62,003 bases of DNA from positions 1 through 62,003 of the forward strand of contig NZ_CADCWT010000007.1 in the NCBI RefSeq assembly GCF_902806485.1, written 5' to 3'. The DNA comes from Candidatus Frankia alpina. GTDB taxonomy: Bacteria; Actinomycetota; Actinomycetes; Frankiales; Frankiaceae. Below the pieces are notes generated by a model. That model was not told the origin of the DNA, did no database searches, and worked only from the letters and a program-made list of their open reading frames with translations. Both the position numbers and the translations under genes were made by a program. Shown here one piece after another: positions 27,019-36,501 of the stretch; positions within the stretch are counted from its first letter, which is position 1, and each line of letters begins with the position of its first letter.

Positions 27019-27035
27019 CCATCCGGCATGCTGTC

Positions 27036-28355
27036 ATGGTGAGCATCCTGACCGGCGTCGAGGCCACGGGCACGCAGTCCGACCCGTGGCCGGCCCCAAC
27101 CGCGCAGCGCCCCGTGACGGCCGTCGTCCCGGTACCGGGCGCGAAGTCCGGCACGAACCGGGCGCTTGTTCTCGCCGCCCTGGCGAACGGGACGTCCCGG
27201 CTGCGCGGCGCCCTGCGCTCGCGGGACACCCTGCTGATGGCCGGCGTGCTGCGCACGCTGGGTGCCAAGATCAGTACCGACGGCCCGGACTGGGTGGTGC
27301 GGCCCGCGCCGGCCGCGCGGGCCGCCGCTGGCGCGCGGGCCGAGTGCGGCAACGCGGGCACGGTCGCCCGGTTCACCCCGGCCCTGGCCACCCTGCGCGA
27401 GGGCGACGTCGAGTTCGACGGCGACGCCCGCATGCGCGACCGGCCGCTCACCCCGCTGCTCGGCGCGCTGCGCCGGCTCGGCGCCGACATCGACGGCGAC
27501 CGGATGCCCTTCACCGTGCGCGGCCGCGGCCGGTTGCCCGGTGGCGAGGTCATCGTCGACGCCTCCGACTCCAGCCAGCTCGTCTCCGGGCTGCTGCTGG
27601 CCGCCCCCCGCTACGACGCCGGGGTCACTGTGATCCACCGCGGAACGCGCCTGCCGTCGGGCCCCTACCTGGACATGACGGTCGCCGACCTGCGCGCGGC
27701 CGGCGCGGTGGTCGAGGTCGCGCCGCCCGGCACCGACGGCAGCCGGTACTGGCGGGTCGAGCCCGGCGAGCTCGCCGCCGCCGACCGGGCCATCGAGCCG
27801 GACATGAACAGCGCTGCGGCCTTCCTCGCGGCGGCGCTCGCCACCGGGGGGCGGGTGGTGGTGCCGGACTGGCCCGAGGCAACCGAGCAGCCCGGTCGGA
27901 TGCTCCCCACGCTGCTGGCGGCGATGGGCGCCATCACCGAGCGCACCGCAGCGGGCCTGGCGGTCAGCGGCGGCGGGATCCACGGAATCGACGTCGACCT
28001 CGGCGACTTCGGCGAGGTCGCGCCTGTCCTGACCGCCCTCGCCGCCCTCGCCGACTCGCCTTCCCGCCTGCGCGGCATCGGGCACCTGCGCCTGCAGGAG
28101 ACCGACCGGCTCGTCGCCCTCGCTCAGGAGCTCGGCCGCCTCGGTGCGCGGATCACGGTGACCGACGACGGGCTGGCAATCGAGCCGGCGCCCCTGCGCG
28201 GCGCCCGGCTCGACCCGCGCGCCGACCACCGCCTGGCCATGGCGTACGCAGTGGTGGGCCTGGTCGTGCCGGGGATCGTCATCGATGACATCGCGACGAC
28301 CGGCAAGACGGTGCCGGACTTCCCCCGCATGTGGACGGCGATGCTGGCCGGATGA
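27036..28355 (+). CDS. aroA: 3-phosphoshikimate 1-carboxyvinyltransferase (EPSP synthase)
   Basis: A 439-aa shikimate-pathway enzyme making EPSP from shikimate-3-phosphate and PEP. Family motifs: VPVPGAKSGTNRALVLAALA (usual PGSKSxTNRAL), AECGNAGTVARFTPALA (usual GNAGTAxR), DGDARMRDRPLTPLL, and DPRADHRLAMAYAV near the end. These variants resemble the actinobacterial form. ATG 27036 starts just 18 bp from the divergent amidase frame. It begins an aroA-rsgA-hisN run common in actinobacteria near sigR. Confidence 0.93.
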   Translation: MVSILTGVEATGTQSDPWPAPTAQRPVTAVVPVPGAKSGTNRALVLAALANGTSRLRGALRSRDTLLMAGVLRTLGAKISTDGPDWVVRPAPAARAAAGARAECGNAGTVARFTPALATLREGDVEFDGDARMRDRPLTPLLGALRRLGADIDGDRMPFTVRGRGRLPGGEVIVDASDSSQLVSGLLLAAPRYDAGVTVIHRGTRLPSGPYLDMTVADLRAAGAVVEVAPPGTDGSRYWRVEPGELAAADRAIEPDMNSAAAFLAAALATGGRVVVPDWPEATEQPGRMLPTLLAAMGAITERTAAGLAVSGGGIHGIDVDLGDFGEVAPVLTALAALADSPSRLRGIGHLRLQETDRLVALAQELGRLGARITVTDDGLAIEPAPLRGARLDPRADHRLAMAYAVVGLVVPGIVIDDIATTGKTVPDFPRMWTAMLAG

Positions 28356-28363
28356 GTGGCACA

Positions 28364-28417
28364 GGTGGCCGGGCGAACCGCACGGGTGGCCGGGCGAGCG
28401 GCCAGGTGGCCGGATGA
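28364..28417 (+). repeat. Short tandem repeat between aroA and rsgA
   Basis: The unit ggtggccgggcga occurs at 28364 and 28385, with a degenerate third copy (ggtggccggatga) at 28405, period 20-21 bp. The aroA 3' end carries a related ctggccggatga, suggesting local duplication of the gene end. Confidence 0.75.
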
Positions 28418-28449
28418 ACGACGCGGCGTCGCGGGTCGTGGGCTAGCCG

Positions 28450-29436
28450 ATGGCCCGCGAACTGGACGAGGACGACATCCGGGTGCGACCGGGGCGCAGC
28501 TCGCACCCCCGGACCCGGGACCGGCCCGATCATGCCGAGGCGGTGCCGGCGGTGGTGGTCGGGGTCGACCGTGGCCGCTACACCTGCCGGCCGGACCCGA
28601 CGCCGCAGCGGCTGGTCGCCGCCGTACGCGGCGGGTCGATGCGCCGCACGTCGGTGGTCGTCGGGGACCGGGTCGCGCTGGTCGGCGACGTCTCGGGGAC
28701 GTCCGGGGCGCTGGCCCGGCTGGTACGCCGCGAGGAGCGCACGAGCGTCCTACGGCGCACCCCCGACGACAGCGACCCCGCGGAGCGGCCGATCGTCGCG
28801 AACGCCAACATTCTGGTGATCGTCTGTTCGGTGACCGATCCGGCGCCGCGGCCGGGCCTGATCGACCGCTGCCTGGTCGCCGCCTACGACGGCGGGCTGT
28901 CCCCGCTGCTGTGTCTGACCAAGACCGATCTGGCCGACCCCGCATCGCTGATCGAGTTGTACCGGCCGCTGGGATTCCCGGTGCTGACGACCCGTCCGGA
29001 CAGCGACCTCGACCTGCTGCTGGCGCTGCTGACCGACCGGGTCAGTGTGTTCTTCGGCCATAGCGGGGTCGGGAAGTCCAGCCTGGTCAACCGGCTGGTG
29101 CCGGCCGCGGACCGGGCGATCGGCGAGGTCAACGCCGTGACGGGCCGCGGGCGGCACACGTCGTCCGCAGCCGTGGCGCTGCTGCTCCCCCATGGCGGGA
29201 CCGTGATCGACACACCGGGGGTGCGGTCGTTCGGCCTCGGCGCGGTGACGCCGAACCGGGTGCTGCGCGCCTTCTCCGACATCGCCGCCGCGGCCGAACG
29301 CTGCCAGCCCGGCTGCGAGCATCTCGCGCCGTCGCCCGACTGCGCCCTGGATTCCGCGGTACGCACCGGTGACGCTGACGCCGCACGGCTCGCGAGCCTT
29401 CGCCGATTGTTGGCCGCGCGTAGAACCCCACTTTGA
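28450..29436 (+). CDS. rsgA: Ribosome small-subunit-dependent GTPase A (RsgA)
   Basis: A 328-aa circularly permuted GTPase that assists 30S maturation. In family order it has an OB-like N-terminal domain, G4 (LCLTKTDL), G1/P-loop (FGHSGVGKSSLVNRL), G3 (VIDTPGVRSFGL) and a C-terminal zinc finger (CQPGCEH...C). ATG 28450 is the first reasonable start. It lies 94 bp after aroA, probably in the same transcript, with repeats between. Confidence 0.93.
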   Translation: MARELDEDDIRVRPGRSSHPRTRDRPDHAEAVPAVVVGVDRGRYTCRPDPTPQRLVAAVRGGSMRRTSVVVGDRVALVGDVSGTSGALARLVRREERTSVLRRTPDDSDPAERPIVANANILVIVCSVTDPAPRPGLIDRCLVAAYDGGLSPLLCLTKTDLADPASLIELYRPLGFPVLTTRPDSDLDLLLALLTDRVSVFFGHSGVGKSSLVNRLVPAADRAIGEVNAVTGRGRHTSSAAVALLLPHGGTVIDTPGVRSFGLGAVTPNRVLRAFSDIAAAAERCQPGCEHLAPSPDCALDSAVRTGDADAARLASLRRLLAARRTPL

Positions 29437-29534
29437 GAATGTGACCGGGAGATTAGTCACACTCTTCCCGCCACGTGAGACCCACCGTCCGCGTGACCGG
29501 CGCGTGAGTGGGCTCGGCTCGTAGTCTCGCAAGC

Positions 29535-30374
29535 GTGACCCCGCCTAACCCCACCTCCGTGGGCATCGAATCGACCGACGACATCGACGCCGTCCCCGTC
29601 GCCGACGATCTCGCACTCGCGCTGAGTCTCGCGGACGCCGCCGATCGGATTACCCTTTCCCGCTTCCAAGCCGTTGATCTGCACGTCGAATCCAAGCCGG
29701 ACAACACGCCGGTCTCCGACGCCGACACCGCCGTCGAATCCATGATCCGCGAGCGGCTCGCCGTCGCCCGGTCGGAGGACGCAGTCCTCGGTGAAGAGGA
29801 GGGACTCGTCGGTGCGGGCGCCCGGCGACGCTGGATCCTCGACCCCGTCGACGGGACGAAGAACTTCGTGCGGGGCGTGCCGGTCTGGGGCACTCTGCTC
29901 GGCCTTGAGGTGGACGGCGAGATGGTCGTCGGGGTGGCCAGCGCGCCCGCGATGGGCCGACGCTGGTGGGGGGCCCGGGACACCGGGGCGTTCACCCGGG
30001 ACGCCACCGGCGACACCCGGGCGCTCAAGGTCTCCTCGGTCGGCCGGCTGGGCGACGCGTTCCTGTCCTTCGCCTCGGTGGAGGGCTGGCGGACCGCGGA
30101 CCGGCTCGACCAGTTCCTGCACCTGGCCGACCAGGTCTGGCGGACCCGGGGCTACGGCGACTTCTGGTCGCACATGATGGTCGCCGAAGGCGCCGTGGAC
30201 CTGGCCTGCGAGCCCGAGGTGTCCCTGTGGGACATGGCGGCGCTGCAGGTCATCGTCGAGGAGGCCGGCGGCCGGTTCACCGACCTGACCGGCCGGCGGG
30301 GCCCGGGGCACGGCACCGTACTGACGACAAACGGCCACCTGCACGAGGTGGCGCTGCGCTCCTTCACCTCCTGA
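29535..30374 (+). CDS. hisN: Histidinol-phosphatase, inositol monophosphatase family (HisN)
   Basis: A 279-aa metal-dependent phosphatase of the IMPase fold. It shows DADTAVESMIRERL, LGEEEG, the signature WILDPVDGTKNFVRG, and SLWDMAALQVIVEEAGG. In actinobacteria this aroA-rsgA-linked gene is HisN, dephosphorylating histidinol phosphate for histidine synthesis. GTG 29535 begins VTPPNP. The stop is overlapped by the first of two copies of a 15-bp repeat (ctgaggtcccccacg). Confidence 0.88.
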   Translation: MTPPNPTSVGIESTDDIDAVPVADDLALALSLADAADRITLSRFQAVDLHVESKPDNTPVSDADTAVESMIRERLAVARSEDAVLGEEEGLVGAGARRRWILDPVDGTKNFVRGVPVWGTLLGLEVDGEMVVGVASAPAMGRRWWGARDTGAFTRDATGDTRALKVSSVGRLGDAFLSFASVEGWRTADRLDQFLHLADQVWRTRGYGDFWSHMMVAEGAVDLACEPEVSLWDMAALQVIVEEAGGRFTDLTGRRGPGHGTVLTTNGHLHEVALRSFTS

Positions 30375-30406
30375 GGTCCCCCACGAAACTTCTGAGGTCC
30401 CCCACG
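30371..30406 (+). repeat. Pair of 15-bp direct repeats at the hisN stop
   Basis: ctgaggtcccccacg at 30371-30385 and again at 30392-30406, six bases apart. The first copy contains the hisN stop codon. No regulator site is obvious. Confidence 0.8.
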
Positions 30407-30469
30407 CGGTATCCGCGGAGTTTCACCGGACAGTCCTGATATTCGGATGACGGAAACGAGTGGCGGCCG

Positions 30470-31189
30470 GTGATCGGCTTCGCGCACCGCGGGGCGCCGG
30501 CCCCGCACCAACGGGAGAACGCGCTGCCCGCGTTCCGGCGCGCGTTGGCCGGCGGGGCGAACGGGTTGGAGTCGGACGCCTGGCTGACCGCGGACGGGGT
30601 GCCGGTGCTGCACCACGACGGGGTGCTCGGACCGCCCGGCCGGCGGCGACGGATCGGTGATCTGACCGCCGACCGGCTGCCCGGCTGGGTGCCGACGCTG
30701 GCCTCGTTCTACGCGGAACTGGGCACGTCGTTCGAGTTCAGCCTGGATCTGAAGGGTCCGCCCGGTGGCTGGGCGTCCACGGCGGCCGCCGTGGTCGCCG
30801 TCACCAGGCAGGCGGGCGGCAGCACAGCGGCCCGGCGGCTGTGGCTGTGCGGGTACCTGCCGGAGCTCGCCGCCTTCCGGGAGCGGGACCCCGATGCGCG
30901 CCTGGTGAACTCCACGTCGATGCGGACCGTGATGGATGGTGGCGGGGTCAGCGCCTACGGCGGGCGGCTGCACGCCGCCGGGGTGGCCGCGCTGAACCTA
31001 CGGACCCGGGAATGGACGCCACCGCAGGCACGAATCGTCGCCGTTCTGCACGATCTGGGTATCGCCGCGTTCGGGTGGGATGCGCAGCGCACAAGCACGC
31101 TGACCCGTCTGGCGGGATACGGGCTTGACGCGGTCTACAGCGACCATCTGGCGCGGCTGGTGCGGATCAGCGGTTCCGCCGCGGCATAG
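30470..31189 (+). CDS. Glycerophosphodiester phosphodiesterase (second copy)
   Basis: A 239-aa TIM-barrel phosphodiesterase: VIGFAHRGAP near the start with the first catalytic histidine, ENALPAFRRALAGGANGLESDAWLTADGVPVLHHD with the metal-binding acids and second histidine. Later segments (FEFSLDLKG, FGWDAQ, AVYSDHL) fit the family. Start GTG 30470. It is more divergent than the 13.1-kb copy and lacks a signal peptide. It lies ~95 bp after hisN. Confidence 0.83.
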   Translation: MIGFAHRGAPAPHQRENALPAFRRALAGGANGLESDAWLTADGVPVLHHDGVLGPPGRRRRIGDLTADRLPGWVPTLASFYAELGTSFEFSLDLKGPPGGWASTAAAVVAVTRQAGGSTAARRLWLCGYLPELAAFRERDPDARLVNSTSMRTVMDGGGVSAYGGRLHAAGVAALNLRTREWTPPQARIVAVLHDLGIAAFGWDAQRTSTLTRLAGYGLDAVYSDHLARLVRISGSAAA

Positions 31190-31493
31190 CCCTGGACCGG
31201 CGGGTGAGCCGGAAGCAGCACGGGCGGCGCACCAGGCAAATTGGTTGTCGAAGCGAACGAAGTCGCCCATTGCGTTGTGCGCAGCGTGACCTGGCTCCGG
31301 CGTACTGTCATATCGTCGACAGTTAGGTTAGCTTCAGGTAGCTATAGCAACCATCGACGGAGAGTGGCCACGAAAGATCCGCCGGCCGGTCCAACGGATT
31401 GACCGGCAGAAGTGATTACTGCGCGACCAGCGTCCGTGGCGACGATGGCTCACCGTGGCACTTTCCTGACACCGGGATGGTGGGTGACTCCGC
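31190..31493. other. Intergenic region with a half iron-box-like sequence
   Basis: No gene is seen in ~304 bases. TTAGGTTAGC at 31323-31332 matches one half of a DtxR/IdeR iron box (TTAGGTTAGSCTAACCTAA), but the second half is poor. A 13-codon ORF beginning GTG 31364 follows, without strong support. Confidence 0.35.
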
Positions 31494-31718
31494 TCAGTCC
31501 TCCTCCGCCTCCTCGCTCTCGTCAGTCTCCTCGGCGACTTTCAGCATCTGCTCCGGAAACCCGGTCCGTCCCGCCACGTGCTCGACGGAGTAACCCTGTC
31601 GTACCAGGTCACGAGCCTGCTCCAGCGTCCAGCCCCGCCCGGGGTCAACCCGGCTGACAATCACTTCACTCGCCTGGCGCCGTTCCTGCGGCCAGCTGAG
31701 TCGTGCACGGCGTGCCAA
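31494..31718 (-). CDS. Small hypothetical protein with HTH-like segment and acidic tail
   Basis: A 74-aa protein: basic N-terminus (LARRARLSWPQERRQ), a helix-turn-helix-like middle (TLEQARDLVRQGYSVEHVAGRTGFP) and an acidic tail (EETDESEEAEED). I chose TTG 31718 because a GGAGG stands 7 bases before it. The open frame continues upstream without any family-like content. It could be a small DNA-binding protein; I do not recognise the family. Confidence 0.6.
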   Translation of the reverse strand: MARRARLSWPQERRQASEVIVSRVDPGRGWTLEQARDLVRQGYSVEHVAGRTGFPEQMLKVAEETDESEEAEED

Positions 31719-32216
31719 GGGTCGACCTCCGAGATTTGAGGACTTTGGTGTTACGCCACCAAGGATAGGCCATATTGACGCCGGCCTGCCCGTTGAACTC
31801 CACGATAGCGGGTGGCGACCTGTTAATGCAGACCCGCGCCGAAGACTGTGCATCATCCGAACGCCGGCTAGCCCGAACAGGCGGTCATGCACAAGGTACG
31901 AGTGGGCAGGATCTCGGTCGCCCCTGGGAACTTCCCACGGCCGAAGAGCGTCGAAGACGCATCAAGGAGAACAGTTCAGCCGAGAAGTGCAGACCGCATC
32001 TGCCCGAGGGCTTCCCGTCGACCCGCCGCTTAGCCGTCCATCCGAGGCCACGCGAGCATAGACCCGAACTTCGCCGCAGCGCGCGGCCCCCGGCCAGGCC
32101 GGACCCGCAATGGCCGCATACCGCCCCCTGCGCGAGTCGCGACCGACGGGCGCGCCGGGCACCTGCCGCTCCCCGCCTGCAACGCCCCCGCGCTCAACAT
32201 CCCAGCGCGGAGTGCC
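31719..32216. other. Non-coding-looking region
   Basis: About 500 bases between the small minus-strand gene and the hydrolase 3' end. Open frames exist on both strands but none has family motifs, a Shine-Dalgarno or convincing composition. I see nothing definite in it. Confidence 0.45.
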
Positions 32217-33275
32217 TCAGCCCTGGAGTGCCCCCGAACGGGGGAGCGCGGTGGTCACTGCTTTCTCGGTGGCGGCTGGGGTAGCCATCGTTGGCGGAGG
32301 CGGTATGTCGGGCTGTTCCACCGGCCGGGTGGTTCGCGCCTCCCGTCCATGCTCGCGCAGCATCATCCGCCACTGCTGCGGCGAGTGGCTTGCCGGCCTG
32401 GTCGTGGCCAGGAAATCCTCGAGAACCCGCCGGAAGCGCACAGGATCGCTGTGATGAGGGAAATGCCCCGCACCGAGAAAGATCTCAAGGCGGCTTCCGG
32501 GCATCGCCGCATGCGCGACGCGCGCGTGTTCGACCGGAATCACTGCGTCCCGATCGCCCCAGACGATCAGCGACGGCATGCCGGCGGCCAGATAGCAGCC
32601 GTCGAGCATCGTGATGGCCTGCCCGTGCGCGTCGACCACGGAACGCAGCGTCCGGAGGAAGGCGGCCCGCGCCGTCGGCACCCCGAGGGAGTCGCAGACA
32701 TGCAGGATATCTTCGGCGTCCCGGCCCAGATCGGTGTTCAGCAGCCGCAGCACCCGCAGCCCGGCCCAGCGCCCGAGACGCACTGGCGGGACGCCGATCA
32801 GGGACAGCGCCGCCCCTGCACCGGGCAACGCCGCAGCCCGAAGCGCCGGGTGCAGATCCGGCCCCACCCCGCCGGTAGCCACGAGGACCAGCCGCTCGCA
32901 GCGTTCCGGGAACTGGTAGGCGAACTGCATGGCGACCCCGCCACCGAGCGAATGCCCGACGGCCGTCGCCCGCTCGATGCCGAGCACCGTGAGTAGATCA
33001 CGCATACCGCAGGCGTAGCCGGCCACCGAGTAATCGCCGCGAGGCTTTTCCGACTCCCCGTGCCCGAGCAGGTCGGGGGCTATCACCGTATGGCGCCGTG
33101 CGAGCTGGGGAATGATCGGCGCCCAGGTCCGGGCGTTGTCCCCGATGCCGTGGATCAGCAGCAGCACCGGTCCACGGCCCGCGCGCAGGTAGCAGCGCCG
33201 ATACCCGTGGACCGTGACGAACCGCGGGGTCAGCCGCGCGGCTCCCGCGCTCGGCGCATCGTCGGTCATCGCCAC
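32217..33275 (-). CDS. Alpha/beta hydrolase
   Basis: A ~352-aa alpha/beta-fold hydrolase. It has LLLIHGIGDNARTWAPIIPQLA, the strand APDLLGHGESEKP, the nucleophile elbow AVGHSLGGGVAMQF (Ser in GHSLGG), IVWGDRDAVIP and GAGHFPHHSDP for the acid and histidine. The C-terminal ~50 residues are Pro/Thr-rich and probably disordered. GTG 33275 and ATG 33269 are both possible starts. It follows the aldehyde dehydrogenase by six bases and is in the same transcript. Substrate unknown; an ester is likely. Confidence 0.83.
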   Translation of the reverse strand: MAMTDDAPSAGAARLTPRFVTVHGYRRCYLRAGRGPVLLLIHGIGDNARTWAPIIPQLARRHTVIAPDLLGHGESEKPRGDYSVAGYACGMRDLLTVLGIERATAVGHSLGGGVAMQFAYQFPERCERLVLVATGGVGPDLHPALRAAALPGAGAALSLIGVPPVRLGRWAGLRVLRLLNTDLGRDAEDILHVCDSLGVPTARAAFLRTLRSVVDAHGQAITMLDGCYLAAGMPSLIVWGDRDAVIPVEHARVAHAAMPGSRLEIFLGAGHFPHHSDPVRFRRVLEDFLATTRPASHSPQQWRMMLREHGREARTTRPVEQPDIPPPPTMATPAATEKAVTTALPRSGALQG

Positions 33276-33281
33276 CCCAGG

Positions 33282-34712
33282 TCAGAACTCGATGTTGCTC
33301 ATCACATGCTTGATCCTGGTGTAGTCCTCCAAGCCGTACACGGACAGATCCTTGCCATAACCGCTCTTCTTGAATCCGCCGTGCGGCATCTCCGCGACGA
33401 TCGGGATGTGAGTGTTGATCCATACGCAGCCGAAGTCCAGCCGGCGCGCGACCCGCATGGCTCGGCCGTGGTCGCGCGTCCAGACGCTGGAGGCCAGGCC
33501 GTACTCCACGCCGTTGGCCCACTCCACCGCTGTGTCCTCCGAGTCGAACCGCTGCACCGTGATGACCGGGCCGAAGATCTCCGACTGGATGAGTTCGTCG
33601 TCCTGGCGCAGGCCGGCGACGACCGTGGCGGGGTAGAAGTAGCCGGGCCGGTCGAGGACCGCGCCACCGGCGAGCACCGCGGCGTGCTCCGGCGCCCGCC
33701 GGACGAACCCGCCGACCCGGTCGAGCTGACCGGCGCTGTTCAACGGGCCGTAGTCGACGTCGGTCTCGTCCGGTGAGCCCGTCGCGGTGCCCCGGGCCGC
33801 CTCGGCCAGCGCCGCGGCGAGATCGTCGTGGATCCCCGGCGCGGCCAGCACCCGGGTCGCCGCGGTGCAGTCCTGGCCGGCGTTGAAGTAGGCGGCGCCG
33901 GCGATCTCCGCGGCGACGGCGGCCGGGTCCACGTCGTCGAAGACGATGACCGGTGCCTTGCCGCCGAGCTCGAGATGAACCCGCTTGAGCGAGTCCGCCG
34001 CCGCCCGCGCCACCTCCATGCCGGCCCGCACGCTGCCGGTCACCGACACCATCGCCGGCCCCGGGTGCGCGACCAGCGCCCGCCCGGTGTCCCGGTCCCC
34101 GCAGACGACGTTGAGCACGCCGGGCGGGAGGAACTCGGCGGCGATCTCGGCGAGCAGCAGGCTGGACGCCGGGGTCGTGTCCGACGGCTTGAGGATGACC
34201 GTGTTGCCGGCCGCAATCGCCGGGGCGATCTTCCACACCGCCATCATCAGCGGGTAGTTCCACGGCGTGACCTGCGCGCAGACCCCGACGGGCTCCCGGC
34301 GGACGTAGCTGGTGTGCCCGGCGAGGTACTCCCCGGCGGCCCGGCCCTCCAGCAGGCGCGCGGCCCCGGCGAAGAAGCGGATCTGGTCGGCGGACGGCCC
34401 GACCTCCTCGTCGACGGTGAGCTGCAGCGGCTTGCCGGTGTTGGCGCTCTCCACCGCGGCGACCTCATCGGCACGCTCCTCCAGCGCGTCCGCGAGGCGC
34501 AGCAGCGCCCGGGAACGCTGGGCCGGGGTGGTGTCGCGCCAGGTCTCGAACGCTGTGGACGCGGCGCGAACGGCGGCGTCGACGTCGACGGGACCGGACC
34601 GCGGGGCCTCGGCGAACAGCTCACCGGTCGACGGGTTCAGAATCGACATCGTCTCACTGTCGACGGTCTGACTGGAGACACCGCCGACGAAGTTGGCGAG
34701 AATCGCGTCCAT
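33282..34712 (-). CDS. Aldehyde dehydrogenase, probable gamma-aminobutyraldehyde/betaine-aldehyde type
   Basis: A 476-aa NAD-dependent aldehyde dehydrogenase. It shows [22 protein letters not shown], the glutamate site [15 protein letters not shown], the catalytic cysteine [11 protein letters not shown] (~282) and [14 protein letters not shown] near the end. Neighbours (FAD amine oxidase, class III aminotransferase, Lrp regulator) point to polyamine/GABA catabolism, with gamma-aminobutyraldehyde as the likely substrate. That is inferred from context, not proved by the sequence. It is divergent from the oxidase gene by 189 bp. Confidence 0.85.
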   Translation of the reverse strand: MDAILANFVGGVSSQTVDSETMSILNPSTGELFAEAPRSGPVDVDAAVRAASTAFETWRDTTPAQRSRALLRLADALEERADEVAAVESANTGKPLQLTVDEEVGPSADQIRFFAGAARLLEGRAAGEYLAGHTSYVRREPVGVCAQVTPWNYPLMMAVWKIAPAIAAGNTVILKPSDTTPASSLLLAEIAAEFLPPGVLNVVCGDRDTGRALVAHPGPAMVSVTGSVRAGMEVARAAADSLKRVHLELGGKAPVIVFDDVDPAAVAAEIAGAAYFNAGQDCTAATRVLAAPGIHDDLAAALAEAARGTATGSPDETDVDYGPLNSAGQLDRVGGFVRRAPEHAAVLAGGAVLDRPGYFYPATVVAGLRQDDELIQSEIFGPVITVQRFDSEDTAVEWANGVEYGLASSVWTRDHGRAMRVARRLDFGCVWINTHIPIVAEMPHGGFKKSGYGKDLSVYGLEDYTRIKHVMSNIEF

Positions 34713-34901
34713 ACGTTGCTCCTAGCGCTGGTGGTCCCCCGACCGTCCGGCCGCCCGACATGTCAACACAACGATTACGATGGTTCCACGAACTTCAGGC
34801 CACGGATAGCGTAAATAAAGGACCGTGACGCCACGGAAACACGCTACCCGTGCCCGGTCCAGCGGAGGGCGCACGGCCCCGGAGAAAGGCAGCTCGCAAC
34901 G

Positions 34902-36231
34902 ATGCCGGGCCGACGACATCCCGCAGCCGCCGTCCCCTCCCTGTGGCACGACACCGCCGGCCCCGCCCCGGCACCGCGGCCGCGCCGGCTGGGCCGGCTC
35001 ACCGCCGACGTCGCCATCGTCGGCGCCGGCTTCACCGGCCTGTGGACCGCCTACCACCTGCGCCGCGACGACCCGACCCTGCGGGTGGCCGTCGTCGAGC
35101 GGGAGACCGCCGGGTTCGGCGCGTCCGGGCGCAACGGCGGCTGGTGCTCGGCGCTGTTCCCCGTCCAGTCGATGGCGCCGGCGATGCGCGACCCGCTCGC
35201 GGCCACCATCGACGACATCGACGCCGTCTGCCGCACCGAGGGCATCGACTGCGACCTCGTCAAGGACGGCTCCCTCGAGCTCGCCACCACTCCCGCCCAG
35301 CTCACCCGCCTGCGCGCGACCCTGCCCGCCGTCGCGTCCTCCCCGTCCTGGCTGGACGCCGACCAGGCCGCGCGACTCGTCCGGGTACCCGGCGCGCTCG
35401 GCGGGATTCTCGACCCGCAGTGCGCCGCGCTGCACCCGCTCAAGCTGGTCCGGGGCCTCGCGGCGGCGGCGCAGCGCCACGGCGTCGAGCTGTTCGAACG
35501 TTCTCCCGCCGAGCGCATCGAACCCGGCCGGGGTCGTGCTGGCCGACGGCGAGATCCAGGCGGGCGTCGTCGTGCGGGCCACCGAGGGCTACACCCCCGC
35601 CCTGCCCGGCCTGCGCCGCGAGCTCGCCCCCGTCTACTCGCTCATCATCGCCACGCAGCCGCTGCCGGAGTCGGTCTGGGCGGAGATCGGCTGGGACCGC
35701 CGGGTCACCCTGTCCGACGCGCGCCGGCTGCTGATCTACGCCCAGCGCAGCGCGGACGGCCGGATCGTCCTCGGCGGTCGCGGCGCGCCGTACCACTTCG
35801 GCTCGCGCACCATCCCGGCCTTCGACTCCTCCCCCGCCGTCTTCGCGCACCTCCGCCGCACCCTGGCCACCCTGTTCCCCGCCGCCGCGACCGCCCGGAT
35901 CACCCACCGCTGGGGCGGCCCCCTCGGCGTCCCCCGCGACTGGACTCCCGGCGTCTGCTTCGCCCCCGACACCGGCCTGGCCTGGGCCGGCGGCTACGTC
36001 GGCGACGGCGTGGCCGCCGCCGCCCTGGCCGGACGAACCCTCGCCGACCTGATCCGCGGCCAGCGCACCCCGCGCACGGCCCTTCCCTGGGTCGTCGACC
36101 ACCGCCGCCCCTGGGAACCCGAACCGGCCCGCTGGCTCGGCATCAACGCCGGTCACCTGCTCGCCGCCGACACCCGCGAGAACCGCACCGGCCGCCTCGG
36201 CCCCGCCCTCGACCACCTCACCGGCCACTGA
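34902..36231 (+). pseudogene. FAD-dependent amine oxidoreductase (DAO family) with a +1 frameshift
   Basis: The N-terminal half has the FAD-binding VAIVGAGFTGLWTAYHL and RETAGFGASGRNGGWCSALF, typical of DAO-family gamma-glutamylputrescine/amine oxidases. At a GGGG run (35530-35533) the frame is lost: the first frame reads EPGRGRAGRR. Dropping one G restores EPGRVVLADGEIQAG and runs on through VVRATEGYTPALPG and GLAWAGGYVGDG to the stop at 36231, a continuous ~442-aa protein. This is therefore a single-base insertion in a homopolymer, a recent lesion, phase-variable tract or sequence error. Neighbouring genes suggest putrescine-type amine oxidation. Confidence 0.85.
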
Positions 36232-36501
36232 CCCCCTCCTCGATCGCGGGCCAGCCAGGCGATCAGCACGCCGGCCGACGCCATCTCCGATCGCCCCGCG
36301 GATCATCAGCAACGGGTGGGCACTCAGCCCACGGGCACACGACTCAGCGGCGATCTCCTCCAAGACGGGATCCACCCGGTCGCGGTGCGGCCGGGTAGCC
36401 GGGACCGGAACTCGACGTCCGAAGCGAGCACGCAGGCTTGATCGTCGGAACGGCGGCGGGAAGGACCGCGCGAGTGGGCCGGTCAGGTGCAGGCGGGCCG
36501 G

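Noticed and set aside
28364..28417. CRISPR-like array
   Set aside because: Only three 13-bp copies with 7-8 base gaps and no unique 30-bp spacers; it is a simple tandem repeat.
30371..30406. Insertion-sequence footprint (direct repeats at the hisN end)
   Set aside because: No terminal inverted repeats or transposase; just two 15-bp copies.
31364..31402. 12-residue ORF downstream of the iron-box-like half-site
   Set aside because: No good Shine-Dalgarno spacing and no conserved pattern; probably chance.
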